This document shows, in pieces, positions 1 through 8,400 of a DNA stretch of 64,000 bases. Position 1 is the first letter of the stretch. Each line of letters opens with the position of its first letter. The translations under genes and the position numbers were made by a program. Source of the DNA: Streptomyces sp. ADI95-17 (GTDB lineage Bacteria > Actinomycetota > Actinomycetes > Streptomycetales > Streptomycetaceae); NCBI RefSeq assembly GCF_003846175.1, contig NZ_ML123045.1, positions 726,789 through 790,788 on the forward strand. The letters are read 5' to 3'. Below the pieces are notes generated by a model. It did not search any database and was not told where the DNA came from. It was given only the letters and a program-made list of their open reading frames with translations.

Positions 1-1275
1 GTCAACTTCTACGCCCACGGCGGCGTCCTCGACATCACGCTCTCCGACGTGAAGCTCGCCACGACCGGGACCGGCGGGGCGATCACCGTCGACGTCACGA
101 CCCCGAAGGGCACCGAGGACGACGTGGAGTTCGCGTCTCTCGACCTCTCGGCGGTGAAGCCGGGCAGGGGCGAGGGCGGCGCGATGGTCTTCAAGGACAT
201 CCCGGCGACGCTGACGAAGGCCGGCTCCGAGGCGTTCGACGGCCAGTACAAGGAGGGCGACGCGCTCGACCCGGCCACCCTCTCGGTGAAGGCGGCCGCG
301 GAGCCGAGCGAGAAGCCGAGCGGGAAGCCGAGCGAGAAGCCCTCCGGGGAACCCGGCACCGAGCCGTCCGGCGAGCCCTCCGCGAAGCCCAGTACCGAGC
401 CGTCCGCCGGGCCGAGCGCGAAGCCCACCTCGCCCGCCTCCCCCTCCGGCCCGTCCACCGCCGGACCGACCGGCACCGAAGCGGGCGAGATCCACGGCGG
501 CACCCTGGACTGGGGCGTCAAGAAGTCCTTCCGCTCGTACGTCACGGGCCCGATCGCCAACGGCAAGGTCGAGGCGACCGCAGGCGCCACCGCCTCCGGC
601 GACGGCTACCGGTTCCCCGACGCGACCGGACACTTCGACGCCGCGAAGCAGACCCTGAACGCCGAATTCCACGGCAAGGTCCGCTTCCTGGGCCATGAGG
701 AGAAGGGTGCGTACACCCTCGATCTCTCCCTGTCCGGCATGGAGATCCAGGTGAACGGCACGAAGGGCAGGCTGATCGCGGACGTCTCCACCAAGGACCG
801 CGAGTCCAAGAAGGTCTCCACGTACACCGGTCTGGCCGTCGCCGACCTGAAGCTGCCGAAGGGCCGACTGGCCGCCAAGGGCGGTGTGGTGAACCTTTCG
901 GCCGTCCCGGCGACCCTCACCGCCGACGGCACCAAGGCCTTCGGCGGCATGTACCCGGCCGGTGAGCAGCTCGACGCGCTGACCGTCGCGGTCGCCCTCG
1001 ACAAGGACGCCGAACTCCCGGGCTCCGCGGGCGGTTCGGGCTCCGCGGGCGGCACCGGTTCGACGGGCGGCTCCGCGACCGCGGGCGGCGGCAGCGTCGG
1101 CGGTGGCGGCTCGGTCGGCGGCGGTTCGGTCGGCGGCGGTTCGGTCGGCGGTGCGGGCTCCCTCGCCGCCACCGGCTCCGAAATCCCGGCGGGCGCACTG
1201 TTCGCCGCCTCGGGCGTGGTCGTCGCGGCCGGCGCCGGGGTCGTGATCGCGGCCCGCCGTCGCCGTACCGTCTGA
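1..1275 (+). CDS. HtaA-domain heme-binding surface protein, 5' end outside window
   Basis: The frame is open from base 1, so the N-terminus and signal peptide lie outside the window; 424 residues are visible. The first HtaA domain is partial (visible residues 1 to about 95), followed by a Pro/Ser/Lys/Glu repeat linker (about 100-160). A complete HtaA domain (about 163-325) begins with LDWGVKKSFRSYV. A Gly/Ser repeat linker follows, then the C-terminus: LAATG, a hydrophobic segment and an RRRR tail. LAXTG is the class E sortase motif of Streptomyces, so covalent cell-wall anchoring is inferred. HtaA domains bind heme in actinobacterial heme uptake. The heme oxygenase at 2128-2793 fits a role in heme-iron scavenging. 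Confidence 0.88.
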   Translation, partial: VNFYAHGGVLDITLSDVKLATTGTGGAITVDVTTPKGTEDDVEFASLDLSAVKPGRGEGGAMVFKDIPATLTKAGSEAFDGQYKEGDALDPATLSVKAAAEPSEKPSGKPSEKPSGEPGTEPSGEPSAKPSTEPSAGPSAKPTSPASPSGPSTAGPTGTEAGEIHGGTLDWGVKKSFRSYVTGPIANGKVEATAGATASGDGYRFPDATGHFDAAKQTLNAEFHGKVRFLGHEEKGAYTLDLSLSGMEIQVNGTKGRLIADVSTKDRESKKVSTYTGLAVADLKLPKGRLAAKGGVVNLSAVPATLTADGTKAFGGMYPAGEQLDALTVAVALDKDAELPGSAGGSGSAGGTGSTGGSATAGGGSVGGGGSVGGGSVGGGSVGGAGSLAATGSEIPAGALFAASGVVVAAGAGVVIAARRRRTV

Positions 1276-1356
1276 CCCGTCCGCGTCCGCGCGTGACAGC
1301 ACCGCCCGGGTGGCCCGGTCGTACGGCCGCCGCCCGGGCGGTGCTTCAATGCCCAC

Positions 1357-2055
1357 GTGAGCGACAGCGAATTCGACGTACCCGCGGGCATCGACGTACT
1401 ACGCGTGTTCTGCGGCCCCGACGGCCGGCACGGCAACGCCCTCGGCGTCGTCCGCGACGGCCGCGGCTACCCGGACGAGGCGTCCCGGCAGGCACTGGCC
1501 GGCCGGCTCGGCTTCAGCGAGACGGTCTTCGTCGACGACCCCGAGCGCGGACAGGTGGACATCTACACCCCGGGGCTGCGCCTGCCGTTCGCCGGGCACC
1601 CGCTCGTCGGCACGGCCTGGCTGCTCGATCTGGAGATCCTGGAACTGGCGGTCGGGGACGTGTTCGCCCGTCAGGACGGCGAGTTCACCTGGATCACCGC
1701 TCGCCCCGAATGGGTGCCCCCGCGCACGCTGGAGCGGTACGGATCCGTCGCCGAGGTCGAGGCGCTCACCGGCCCGCCGCCGGGGGAGGGCCGGCTGTAC
1801 GTCTGGGCCTGGGAGGACGAGGCGGCCGGCCGGGTCAGGGCGCGGGCGTTCCCCCGGCGCGACGACAACATCACCGAGGACGAGGCGACCGGGGCGGCCG
1901 CGCTGCTGCTCAGCACGGAGCTGGGGCGGGCCCTCAACATCAGGCAGGGTCGCGGCTCCCAGATCCTCACCGCCCCGGCGCCCGACGGCACGGTGGAGAT
2001 CGGCGGCCGCGTCGTGCTGGCCCTGCGCGGAAAGCCCGCCCCGTACGCCGGCTGA
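1357..2055 (+). CDS. PhzF family isomerase/epimerase-like protein
   Basis: A 232-residue protein starting at GTG. It has the PhzF signatures: GNALGVV near the N-terminus, FSETVFV containing the family's catalytic Glu, PFAGHPLVGTAWLL, and a C-terminal half with DDNITEDEATGAAA and GRGSQI. The family is a duplicated diaminopimelate-epimerase-like fold that isomerises small substrates. At 232 residues it is shorter than the usual 260-290. There is no phenazine pathway nearby, so the substrate is unknown and a phenazine role should not be assumed. It converges with the heme oxygenase gene and shares a terminator hairpin with it. Confidence 0.8.
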   Translation: MSDSEFDVPAGIDVLRVFCGPDGRHGNALGVVRDGRGYPDEASRQALAGRLGFSETVFVDDPERGQVDIYTPGLRLPFAGHPLVGTAWLLDLEILELAVGDVFARQDGEFTWITARPEWVPPRTLERYGSVAEVEALTGPPPGEGRLYVWAWEDEAAGRVRARAFPRRDDNITEDEATGAAALLLSTELGRALNIRQGRGSQILTAPAPDGTVEIGGRVVLALRGKPAPYAG

Positions 2056-2074
2056 GCACGGAACGGAACACGAC

Positions 2075-2117
2075 GGCGCGGCGGGGCGACCGGCCGGACC
2101 GGTCACCCCACCGCGCC
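2075..2117. terminator. bidirectional terminator hairpin between PhzF gene and heme oxygenase
   Basis: Long interrupted stem: arm GGCGCGG (2075-2081) pairs with CCGCGCC (2111-2117), with GGGG/CCCC and GACCGG/CCGGTC continuing the stem around a short loop. It lies between two convergent genes. There is no U-tract, as is usual in Streptomyces. Confidence 0.7.
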
Positions 2118-2127
2118 GGACGGGGCA

Positions 2128-2793
2128 CTACGCGCTGAGCGGGAACACCTTGCCCAGCTCCCGGAAGACCGCCGTGTTCAGCGCGAACGCGCGCTTGCAC
2201 TCGTCGACGACGCGCTGCTTCTCCAGGTCGTCCGCGTCCACCGCGTCCAGCAGCTCGCGGTAGTCCCGCTTGAACGAGGCGGGGTTGGATATCCCCTCGA
2301 AGACGTAGAACCGGACCCCGTCGCCCTTGCGCGCGAAGCCCCAGGTCCGCTCCGCCTTGTCCCGGATGATCTGGCCGCCCGAGAGGTCGCCCAGGTAGCG
2401 GGTGTAATGGTGCGCGACGTATCCGGCCGGCCAGTCGCGGGCGCACTCGGCGACCCGGGCGGCGTACGCGGCCGTGGCCGGCAGCGGCTCCAGGCCCTCG
2501 CGCCAGTCCGCACCCCGCAGATGGGCCAGATCGCGCTCCAGCTCGGCGGTGCGCATCAGCTCGGCCCGGATGAACGGACCGGCGACCCGGTCGCCCCGCA
2601 GCGCCTGCGCGCCTTCCTCCAGGGCCCGGTACACGAACCACAGCTGCTCCGTGTAGCGCGTGTACGCATCCACCCCGAGCCGTCCGCCCAGCAGGTCGGT
2701 CATGAAGGACGAGGTCTCCGCCTCGGTGTGCTGTTCGTGCGACGCGGTACGGATGAGCGTCGAGAAGGGCGTGGCGGCGGCGGTTGCGTCCAA
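2128..2793 (-). CDS. biliverdin-producing heme oxygenase
   Basis: Oxidises heme to biliverdin, CO and free iron in the cytoplasm. Starting at the TTG at 2793 gives 221 residues, the normal size for bacterial HO-1-like enzymes. This start is preferred because AGGAGG sits about 6 bases upstream; the frame stays open to 2886 but without such a site. Visible signatures are an N-terminal helix with a proximal-His candidate (TASHEQHTEAETSSF), the distal helix YLGDLSGGQII with its Gly-rich kink, and a C-terminal NTAVFRELGKVF. An iron-box palindrome lies about 110 bases upstream, predicting repression by a DtxR/DmdR regulator when iron is sufficient. Confidence 0.92.
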   Translation of the reverse strand: MDATAAATPFSTLIRTASHEQHTEAETSSFMTDLLGGRLGVDAYTRYTEQLWFVYRALEEGAQALRGDRVAGPFIRAELMRTAELERDLAHLRGADWREGLEPLPATAAYAARVAECARDWPAGYVAHHYTRYLGDLSGGQIIRDKAERTWGFARKGDGVRFYVFEGISNPASFKRDYRELLDAVDADDLEKQRVVDECKRAFALNTAVFRELGKVFPLSA

Positions 2794-2899
2794 GGCGGGC
2801 CTCCTGGGACCGAGAGGGGGACGGGGAGTCCGGAAAGAGACGGAAATATCGGCAGTGGCCGCATGGTGCGGAACCGCTGTCGACAACCCCGATCCTCCT

Positions 2900-2917
2900 A
2901 CTTAGGCTTACCTAAGT
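2900..2917. promoter_or_regulatory. iron box (DtxR/DmdR-type operator) of heme oxygenase
   Basis: ACTTAGG-CTTA-CCTAAGT: 7-bp perfect arms around a 4-bp centre, matching the core TTAGG...CCTAA of actinobacterial iron boxes. It lies upstream of the reverse-strand heme oxygenase gene. Iron control is inferred from the motif. Confidence 0.78.
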
Positions 2918-2978
2918 CAACAGCTTCCCGACGACCTGTCGGTAAAAACGATACGCCTGGTTCCGCGTGCCGGGTACG

Positions 2979-3012
2979 CGAAAGCGGCCGCCCCGGAGGG
3001 CGGCCGCTTTCG
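2979..3012 (-). terminator. terminator of map
   Basis: Perfect 15-bp stem (2979-2993 with 2998-3012) around loop CGGA, just downstream of the map stop codon and upstream of the heme oxygenase promoter. Confidence 0.8.
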
Positions 3013-3032
3013 AGGCGGAAGGGTACGGCCGG

Positions 3033-3890
3033 CTACGGGAGCGTCAGGATCTCGGCGCCCGTCTCCGTCACCACCAGCGTGTGCTCGAACTGCGCGGTGC
3101 GCCTGCGGTCCTTCGTCACCACGGTCCAGCCGTCGTCCCACATGTCGTAGTCGTGGCTGCCCAGCGTCAGCATCGGCTCGATGGTGAACGTCATCCCGGG
3201 CTGCATCACGGTGGTCGCGCGCGGGCTGTCGTAGTGCGGAATGATCAGACCGGAGTGGAACGAGGAGTTGATCCCGTGCCCGGTGAAGTCCCGCACCACG
3301 CCGTAGCCGAAGCGCTTGGCGTACGACTCGATGACCCGCCCGATCACATTGACCTGACGGCCCGGCCGGACCGCCTTGATGGCCCGGTTCAGGGACTCCT
3401 CGGTGCGCTCCACGAGCAGCCGGGACTCCTCGTCGACGTCGCCGCAGAGGTACGTGGCGTTGTTGTCGCCGTGCACACCGTTGATGTACGCCGTGACGTC
3501 GAGGTTCACGATGTCGCCGTCGCGCAGCACCGTGGAGTCCGGAATGCCGTGGCAGATCACCTCGTTGAGCGAGGTGCAGAGCGACTTGGGGAATCCGCGG
3601 TAGCCGAGCGTCGACGGGTAGGCGCCGTGGTCGCACATGAACTCATGGGCGACCCGGTCGAGTTCGTCCGTCGTGACACCCGGGGCGATGTGCTTCGCGG
3701 CCTCGGCCATCGCCTGTGCGGCGATCCGGCCGGCGACGCGCATGCGCTCCACGGTGTCGGCGTCCTGCACCTCCGGGCCGGTGTACGGGGTGGGGGCCGG
3801 CTTGCCCACGTATTCGGGGCGCCGGATCTTTCCGGGCACGGAGCGGATGGGAGTGATCTCCCCGGGTACGAGCAGCGACTGGCCAGACAT
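3033..3890 (-). CDS. map: type I methionine aminopeptidase
   Basis: Removes the initiator Met from nascent proteins. 285 residues from the ATG at 3890 (MSGQSLL); the frame continues upstream but without homologous residues. Metal-ligand regions are visible: [22 protein letters not shown] (two Asp), DFTGHGI (His), FTIEPM (Glu) and the final AQFEHTLVV (Glu). The N-terminal extension before the catalytic core is typical of the longer actinobacterial form. A single-gene unit closed by a strong hairpin. Confidence 0.95.
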   Translation of the reverse strand: MSGQSLLVPGEITPIRSVPGKIRRPEYVGKPAPTPYTGPEVQDADTVERMRVAGRIAAQAMAEAAKHIAPGVTTDELDRVAHEFMCDHGAYPSTLGYRGFPKSLCTSLNEVICHGIPDSTVLRDGDIVNLDVTAYINGVHGDNNATYLCGDVDEESRLLVERTEESLNRAIKAVRPGRQVNVIGRVIESYAKRFGYGVVRDFTGHGINSSFHSGLIIPHYDSPRATTVMQPGMTFTIEPMLTLGSHDYDMWDDGWTVVTKDRRRTAQFEHTLVVTETGAEILTLP

Positions 3891-3947
3891 GTCAGCGAGT
3901 CTAACCAGCGTGCTTGGGGCAGCATGGCCCCGAGGGAAGGAGCCGAG

Positions 3948-4181
3948 ATGGCCCTGTTCAAGAAGCGCACGGTCGGCAAGCCGGGCGAGTGGTACTACTG
4001 CCTGGAACACCACAAGGTCGAGGAGGGCCCCGAGTGCCCGGCCAAGGACCGGTTCGGGCCGTACACCTCCCGCGAGGAGGCGCAGCACGCGATGGACACC
4101 GCGCGGGAGCGGAACCTGGAGTGGGAGAACGACCCCAAGTGGCACGACGGGGGCACCACCCCGCCCGGTCCGGAGTCCTGA
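3948..4181 (+). CDS. small conserved actinobacterial protein next to map
   Basis: A 77-residue acidic protein ([20 protein letters not shown]...), preceded by AGGGAAGGAG, a good ribosome binding site. It holds a Cys pair ([19 protein letters not shown]) that could form a small metal or redox knuckle, then a [12 protein letters not shown] segment. It is divergent from map with 57 bases between starts. I recognise it as a conserved Streptomyces hypothetical but know of no function. Confidence 0.75.
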   Translation: MALFKKRTVGKPGEWYYCLEHHKVEEGPECPAKDRFGPYTSREEAQHAMDTARERNLEWENDPKWHDGGTTPPGPES

Positions 4182-4192
4182 CCGGGGAGGCC

Positions 4193-4211
4193 GGGCCCCG
4201 TCCCGGGGCCC
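4193..4211. terminator. bidirectional terminator
   Basis: GGGCCCCG (4193-4200) / CGGGGCCC (4204-4211) stem with a 3-base loop, between the convergent small gene and the MFS gene. Confidence 0.55.
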
Positions 4212-4226
4212 GCGCCCGGCAGGCTC

Positions 4227-5555
4227 TCAGACGGCGGAAGGGCTGGTTTCACCGGCTTCACCGGCTTCACCGGCTTGCCTGGCCTTCCGCCTGCGCAGCG
4301 CGTCCTCGTCCGTCTCGGAGTCGTAGGTGAGCAGCTTCGGCAGCGCGGCCGTGAGCAGCGCGACCGAGGCCACGCACGCCACCCCGCCGCTCCAGATCGC
4401 AGACCTGGTCCCCGTCCAGCCCGCCATCGCACCGGCCCGCACCTGACCCAGCTGCGGGCCGATGCTGTACGAGAGCACCTCGATGCCCGCCAGCCGGCCC
4501 CGCAGCTCCTCCGGGATCGTCTGGTTCCAGATCGTGGAGCGGCCCAGACCGCTGAGCATGTCGCCCGCGCCCGCCACCGCAAGGCAGACCAGCACCAGCC
4601 ACACATTGCCGAACCAGCCGGCCGCCGCGATCGCCAGCCCCCAGACCGCGGCCCCGAACACCACGAACAGCCCATGCCGCCGCACCCGCGACGTCCAGCC
4701 GCTGGTCAGCCCCAGCACCAGTGATCCGACCGAGTCCGCGGCGTACATCAGGCCCAGCGACCAGTCGGCGTGCAGGTCGTCCGCCAGGAACGGGAAGATC
4801 GCGTTCGGGAAGGCGAAGAACATCGCGGCCATGTCGACCGCGTACGTCCCCAGCAGCACCGGCCGGCTCCAGGCGTACTTCGCGCCCTCCACGATGCCGC
4901 GCAGCGACGGCTTCGTGTTGTCCCGGGCGGGCGGCGCGGGCGCCAGGCGCAGACACAGCAGCACGGAGACGGCGAACGTGACCACCGTGACCGCGTACGC
5001 CGTGGCGTGCCCCGCGTACGCCACCGTGACCCCCGCCACCGCAGGGCCGGTGATCGCGCCGAACTGCCAGCGCAGCGAATTCAGCGCGGCGGCCGCCGTC
5101 AGCTGCTCGTGCGGCACGATCCGGGCCATCAGCGAGTCCAGCGCGGGCCGCTGGAGCCCGGCGAGCGCGGAGACCCCGGCCGCGACCACATAGAGCGGCC
5201 AGAGCATCGGGGCGGGCATCGCCGAGTTCACCAGGAGCACGACGGCGAGCAGCCCCAGCCCCGCCTCGGTCGCCAGGATCACCTTGCGGCGGTCCGAGGC
5301 GTCCGCGAGCGCCCCGCCGTACAGGCCGAACACGACCAGCGGCACCAGCTCGACCGCGCCCATCACCCCGACGGCCAGCGGCGAACCCGTCAGCTCCTTG
5401 ATCTGGAGCGGCAGCGCGATCATCGCCATGAAGCTGCCGAAGTACGTCACCAGCCCCTGGATCCACAGCAGCCGGAAGTCGCCGCCGGAGCGCAGGGGGG
5501 TGAGGTCGGGCAGCAGAGCGGCCAGCCGGGCGGCCGGGGAGGGTGCAGAGGTCAC
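4227..5555 (-). CDS. MFS transporter, EntS/MFS_3-like
   Basis: About 442 residues with some 12 hydrophobic segments, the inter-helix 2-3 loop ADASDRRKV typical of MFS, and a charged C-terminal tail carrying a Gly-Glu-Ala repeat. The repeat comes from tandem copies of a 9-base unit near 4250-4275. The GTG at 5555 (start VTSAPSP) was chosen as closest to the conserved region; no convincing ribosome binding site is visible and the frame stays open to 5615, so the start is uncertain. MFS_3 members export siderophores or drugs; no substrate can be assigned. Confidence 0.82.
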   Translation of the reverse strand: MTSAPSPAARLAALLPDLTPLRSGGDFRLLWIQGLVTYFGSFMAMIALPLQIKELTGSPLAVGVMGAVELVPLVVFGLYGGALADASDRRKVILATEAGLGLLAVVLLVNSAMPAPMLWPLYVVAAGVSALAGLQRPALDSLMARIVPHEQLTAAAALNSLRWQFGAITGPAVAGVTVAYAGHATAYAVTVVTFAVSVLLCLRLAPAPPARDNTKPSLRGIVEGAKYAWSRPVLLGTYAVDMAAMFFAFPNAIFPFLADDLHADWSLGLMYAADSVGSLVLGLTSGWTSRVRRHGLFVVFGAAVWGLAIAAAGWFGNVWLVLVCLAVAGAGDMLSGLGRSTIWNQTIPEELRGRLAGIEVLSYSIGPQLGQVRAGAMAGWTGTRSAIWSGGVACVASVALLTAALPKLLTYDSETDEDALRRRKARQAGEAGEAGETSPSAV

Positions 5556-5608
5556 AGGAGGCCATGCTGTGACGCCGACGGCGGCACCGCAACGGATTTT
5601 CGCAGCGG

Positions 5609-5673
5609 CCCGCACCGGGCGTCAGCGCAGCCCCGCACCGGGCGTCAGCGGCGGCCCGCACCGGACGTCAGCG
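5609..5673. repeat. three-copy 23-bp tandem repeat
   Basis: The core CCCGCACCGGRCGTCAGCG occurs at 5609-5627, 5632-5650 and 5655-5673, an exact 23-bp period with one substitution in the third copy. It lies upstream of the reverse-strand MFS gene and downstream of the conserved hypothetical gene. Function unknown. Confidence 0.8.
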
Positions 5674-5722
5674 CAGGCCCGCCACCGCCGGGCCCACGGC
5701 TGCGGGCCCGGCGGTGGCGGCC

Positions 5723-6325
5723 TCACCAGCGGGCCGGGGGCGGCGCCGTCAGCTGGTCGGCGAGCCGGGACAGCCGGTCCCGGAAGCCGCGGCGGCCGCG
5801 CGGCGCGGGGGCGCTGTTCTCCCCGGCCGCCGCGCTCACCAGATGCTGCACGGTGTCGAGGTCGACGTCGTCGGCGCCGGTCACCGCGAGCGTCTCGTGG
5901 GCGAGCCCCCGCACCTCCGGATCGCCGTCGCTCAGCGAGAGCACCGTGGCCCCGGCGCGCCGTGCGTCGTGCACCCGCTCCAGCAGCCCCGCGCCGGGCC
6001 GCTCCGGGGCCACCAGGAGCAGCGTCTCGCCCCGCCCCGCCGCCTCGATCCGGCCGAGGCCCACGGCCAGATGCGCGGGGCCGCCCGGCTCCACCCGGTG
6101 GCGCACCAGGGTGGGGGCCAGCTCCGGCAGCCCGGACCAGGTGGACTCGTCGACCAGATGGGCCGCCAGATGCCACGGCTCGTACGCCGCCGTCCCCACC
6201 AGCAGCAGCCCGCCGCCGTGCGGCACCACTGACGACCTCAGCGCCCCCGCGAACCGCCGGGTCGCGGCGGGCCACTCGGTCCCGGCGAGCACTTCACGGA
6301 GCAGGGCGACACGTACGGCATCCAT
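5723..6325 (-). CDS. conserved hypothetical protein, SIS/phosphosugar-isomerase-like
   Basis: 200 residues from the ATG at 6325. The segment GGGLLLVGTAAYEPWHLAAHL and later TLLLVAPERPGAGLLERV / ATVLSLSDGDPEVRGLAHETLAV resemble the alternating strand-helix layout of sugar-isomerase (SIS)-type domains, but I see no definite catalytic motif. Divergent from npdG. Function unknown; the SIS resemblance is an inference from pattern only. Confidence 0.68.
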   Translation of the reverse strand: MDAVRVALLREVLAGTEWPAATRRFAGALRSSVVPHGGGLLLVGTAAYEPWHLAAHLVDESTWSGLPELAPTLVRHRVEPGGPAHLAVGLGRIEAAGRGETLLLVAPERPGAGLLERVHDARRAGATVLSLSDGDPEVRGLAHETLAVTGADDVDLDTVQHLVSAAAGENSAPAPRGRRGFRDRLSRLADQLTAPPPARW

Positions 6326-6444
6326 GGCCCGGCATCCTGCCCCAGGACCCGGGCCCTCCACCGGAGAACGGCCCCGGACCAGCCGAACGGGAAGCCCGGG
6401 ACCACACCGGGTCGCCTTCAGTGGCGGGCAGTAATGTCGGAGCC

Positions 6445-7164
6445 ATGACTACGAATGGCACGAATGGCAGTGACAGCGCGGCCAAGCCGCCCGCCAAGGA
6501 CCCCTGGGACCTCCCCGACGTCTCCGGGCTGACCGTCGGCGTGCTCGGCGGCACCGGACCGCAGGGGCGCGGCCTCGCCTACCGGTTCGCCCGCGCCGGG
6601 CAGCAGGTGATCATCGGTTCCCGGGCCGCCGACCGCGCGCGGAGCGCCGCCGAGGAACTGGGCCACGGCGTCGAGGGCGCGGACAACGCGGAGTGCGCGC
6701 GCCGCAGCGACGTGGTGATCGTCGCCGTGCCGTGGGACGGCCACGCCAAGACCCTGGAGTCGCTGCGGGACGAGCTCGCGGGCAAGCTCGTCATCGACTG
6801 CGTCAACCCGCTCGGCTTCGACAAGAAGGGCGCCTACGCGCTGAAGCCCGAGGAGGGCAGCGCCGCCGAGCAGGCCGCCGCCCTGCTGCCGGAGTCCCGG
6901 GTCACCGCCGCCTTCCACCACCTCTCGGCGGTGCTGTTGCAGGACCAGGCCATCGAGGAGATCGACACCGATGTGCTGGTGCTGGGCGAGGCCCGCGCCG
7001 ACACCGACCTCGTACAGGCGCTGGCGGGCCGGATCCCCGGCATGCGCGGCATCTTCGCCGGACGGCTGCGCAACGCGCACCAGGTCGAGTCGCTGGTCGC
7101 CAACCTGATCTCGGTCAACCGCCGCTACAAGGCGCACGCGGGGCTCCGTACCACCGACGTCTGA
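6445..7164 (+). CDS. npdG: NADPH-dependent F420 reductase (F420:NADP oxidoreductase)
   Basis: Interconverts NADPH and reduced F420, supplying F420H2-dependent enzymes. 239 residues. The dinucleotide-binding motif VGVLGGTGPQGRGLAYRFA is followed by IIGSRAADRA, where the Ser-Arg pair contacts the NADP phosphate. DVVIVAVPWDGH and VIDCVNPLGFDKKGAYAL also match the Fno family. A roughly 27-residue polar N-terminal extension precedes the Rossmann fold, as in other Streptomyces copies. Followed by a GC-rich hairpin. Confidence 0.9.
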   Translation: MTTNGTNGSDSAAKPPAKDPWDLPDVSGLTVGVLGGTGPQGRGLAYRFARAGQQVIIGSRAADRARSAAEELGHGVEGADNAECARRSDVVIVAVPWDGHAKTLESLRDELAGKLVIDCVNPLGFDKKGAYALKPEEGSAAEQAAALLPESRVTAAFHHLSAVLLQDQAIEEIDTDVLVLGEARADTDLVQALAGRIPGMRGIFAGRLRNAHQVESLVANLISVNRRYKAHAGLRTTDV

Positions 7165-7188
7165 ACCGGACCGGCCACCGGCCGTCCC

Positions 7189-7209
7189 GGCCCGGGCCGC
7201 TCCCGGGCC
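7189..7209 (+). terminator. terminator of npdG
   Basis: GGCCCGGG (7189-7196) / CCCGGGCC (7202-7209) with a 5-base loop, 25 bases after the npdG stop. Confidence 0.6.
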
Positions 7210-7285
7210 CACCCTGCGGCGAGCGAAAAGGGGCATGGGGGACACTGGACGGGACCGCGCACCGCCCCCGACAGGAGCCGCCCCC

Positions 7286-7459
7286 ATGCCCCGACTCGCT
7301 CTCTACGCCATCACCGTCTGCGTCCTGGCCGTCGTCGCGGCCGTGATCTCGTTCGCCCAGGGCAACCTGCTGGGGATCGTCTGGGTGCTGCTGGCCGGGC
7401 TCTCGTCGAACATGGCGTGGTTCTACGTACGCCGGCACCGCGCGCAGACCGCGGGCTGA
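7286..7459 (+). CDS. small two-helix membrane protein
   Basis: 57 residues (MPRLALYAITVCVLAVVAAV...), with a good AGGAG site 8 bases before the ATG. Two hydrophobic helices (about 4-22 and 28-45) and a basic C-terminus (YVRRHRAQTAG) suggest a small inner-membrane protein. It converges with the M50 protease gene, with only 15 bases between the stops. Function unknown. Confidence 0.7.
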   Translation: MPRLALYAITVCVLAVVAAVISFAQGNLLGIVWVLLAGLSSNMAWFYVRRHRAQTAG

Positions 7460-7474
7460 GGGCCGGACCGCCGG

Positions 7475-8281
7475 TCACGGGGCGAAGGCGCAGACCGGGT
7501 ACTCCCGGTTCCAGTTCTCCCAGAACTGATAGGCGGCGCGGCCGCACTCCGTCTCCGTCCCGCTCACGCCCAGTGAGTCCAGCAGGCCGCGGACCGCGTC
7601 GAAGAAGACGTGGTTGATCTCCGGGATCCACAGCACGCCGAACACCGCGAGCAGCCCGAACTGGGCGAACGGCTCCACCCGGCGCCGGATCCGGTACGAC
7701 AGCCAGGGCTCGATCACCCCGTACCCGTCCAGCCCGGGGACCGGCAGGAAGTTCAGGATCGCCGCGGTGACCTGGAGCAGGGCCAGGAACGCCAGCGCGT
7801 ACCGGAACTCCCTCGGGACACCGTCCAGCGCGTCCAGCCAGAACGGGGCCGTGCACACCAGCGCGAACAGCACGTTCGTCAGCGGGCCCGCCGCCGAGAT
7901 CAGGCTGTGCTTCCACCGCCCGTGGATCCGCCCCCGCTCGATGAAGACCGCGCCGCCGGGCAGCCCGATCCCGCCCAGGATCACGAACAGCACCGGCAGC
8001 ACGATGCTGAGCAGGGCGTGCGTGTAGGCGAGCGGATTGAGGCTGAGGTAGCCCTTCGCGCCGACCGAGAGGTCCCCGCTGTGCAGCGCGGTGCGGGCGT
8101 GCGCGTACTCGTGCAGGCAGAGCGAGACCACCCATGCCGCCGTGACGAAGACGAAGACCGCGAGCCCGTACGGATACCCGGTGTCCGTCCACACCGCCCA
8201 GCCCGACAACGCCGTCACGGCGGCGATCCCGAGGAAGACCGGGCTGATCCGCCGGTCGCTGCGGGCGCTTGCGGTGGTCAT
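7475..8281 (-). CDS. site-2 protease family (M50) membrane metalloprotease
   Basis: 268 residues, polytopic. The zinc motif HEYAH (residues 57-61) lies in a transmembrane helix and the third-ligand motif NFLPVPGLDG is at about 173-182, so the protease looks catalytically complete. It lacks PDZ and CBS domains and belongs to the short S2P-like group common in Streptomyces. The C-terminal tail contains two Cys. Substrate unknown. Divergent from the large BTAD regulator with about 120 bases between starts. Confidence 0.85.
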   Translation of the reverse strand: MTTASARSDRRISPVFLGIAAVTALSGWAVWTDTGYPYGLAVFVFVTAAWVVSLCLHEYAHARTALHSGDLSVGAKGYLSLNPLAYTHALLSIVLPVLFVILGGIGLPGGAVFIERGRIHGRWKHSLISAAGPLTNVLFALVCTAPFWLDALDGVPREFRYALAFLALLQVTAAILNFLPVPGLDGYGVIEPWLSYRIRRRVEPFAQFGLLAVFGVLWIPEINHVFFDAVRGLLDSLGVSGTETECGRAAYQFWENWNREYPVCAFAP

Positions 8282-8400
8282 CGGCGAACTCCTGACGGAC
8301 GGCCGGAAGTGAACGGCGCGGCGGGCGGCGAGCCCGACCGTACCGCCGACACGTCACAAACGTCTCGCGCCGGGACGATGGTTCCGGAAAAGGTGGAGGC

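Noticed and set aside
1357..2055. Phenazine biosynthesis gene cluster
   Set aside because: Only a lone PhzF-family protein is present; the family is broad and no other phz gene is nearby.
4770..6434. 554-residue forward ORF
   Set aside because: His/Arg/Gln-rich antisense shadow of the MFS and SIS-like genes.
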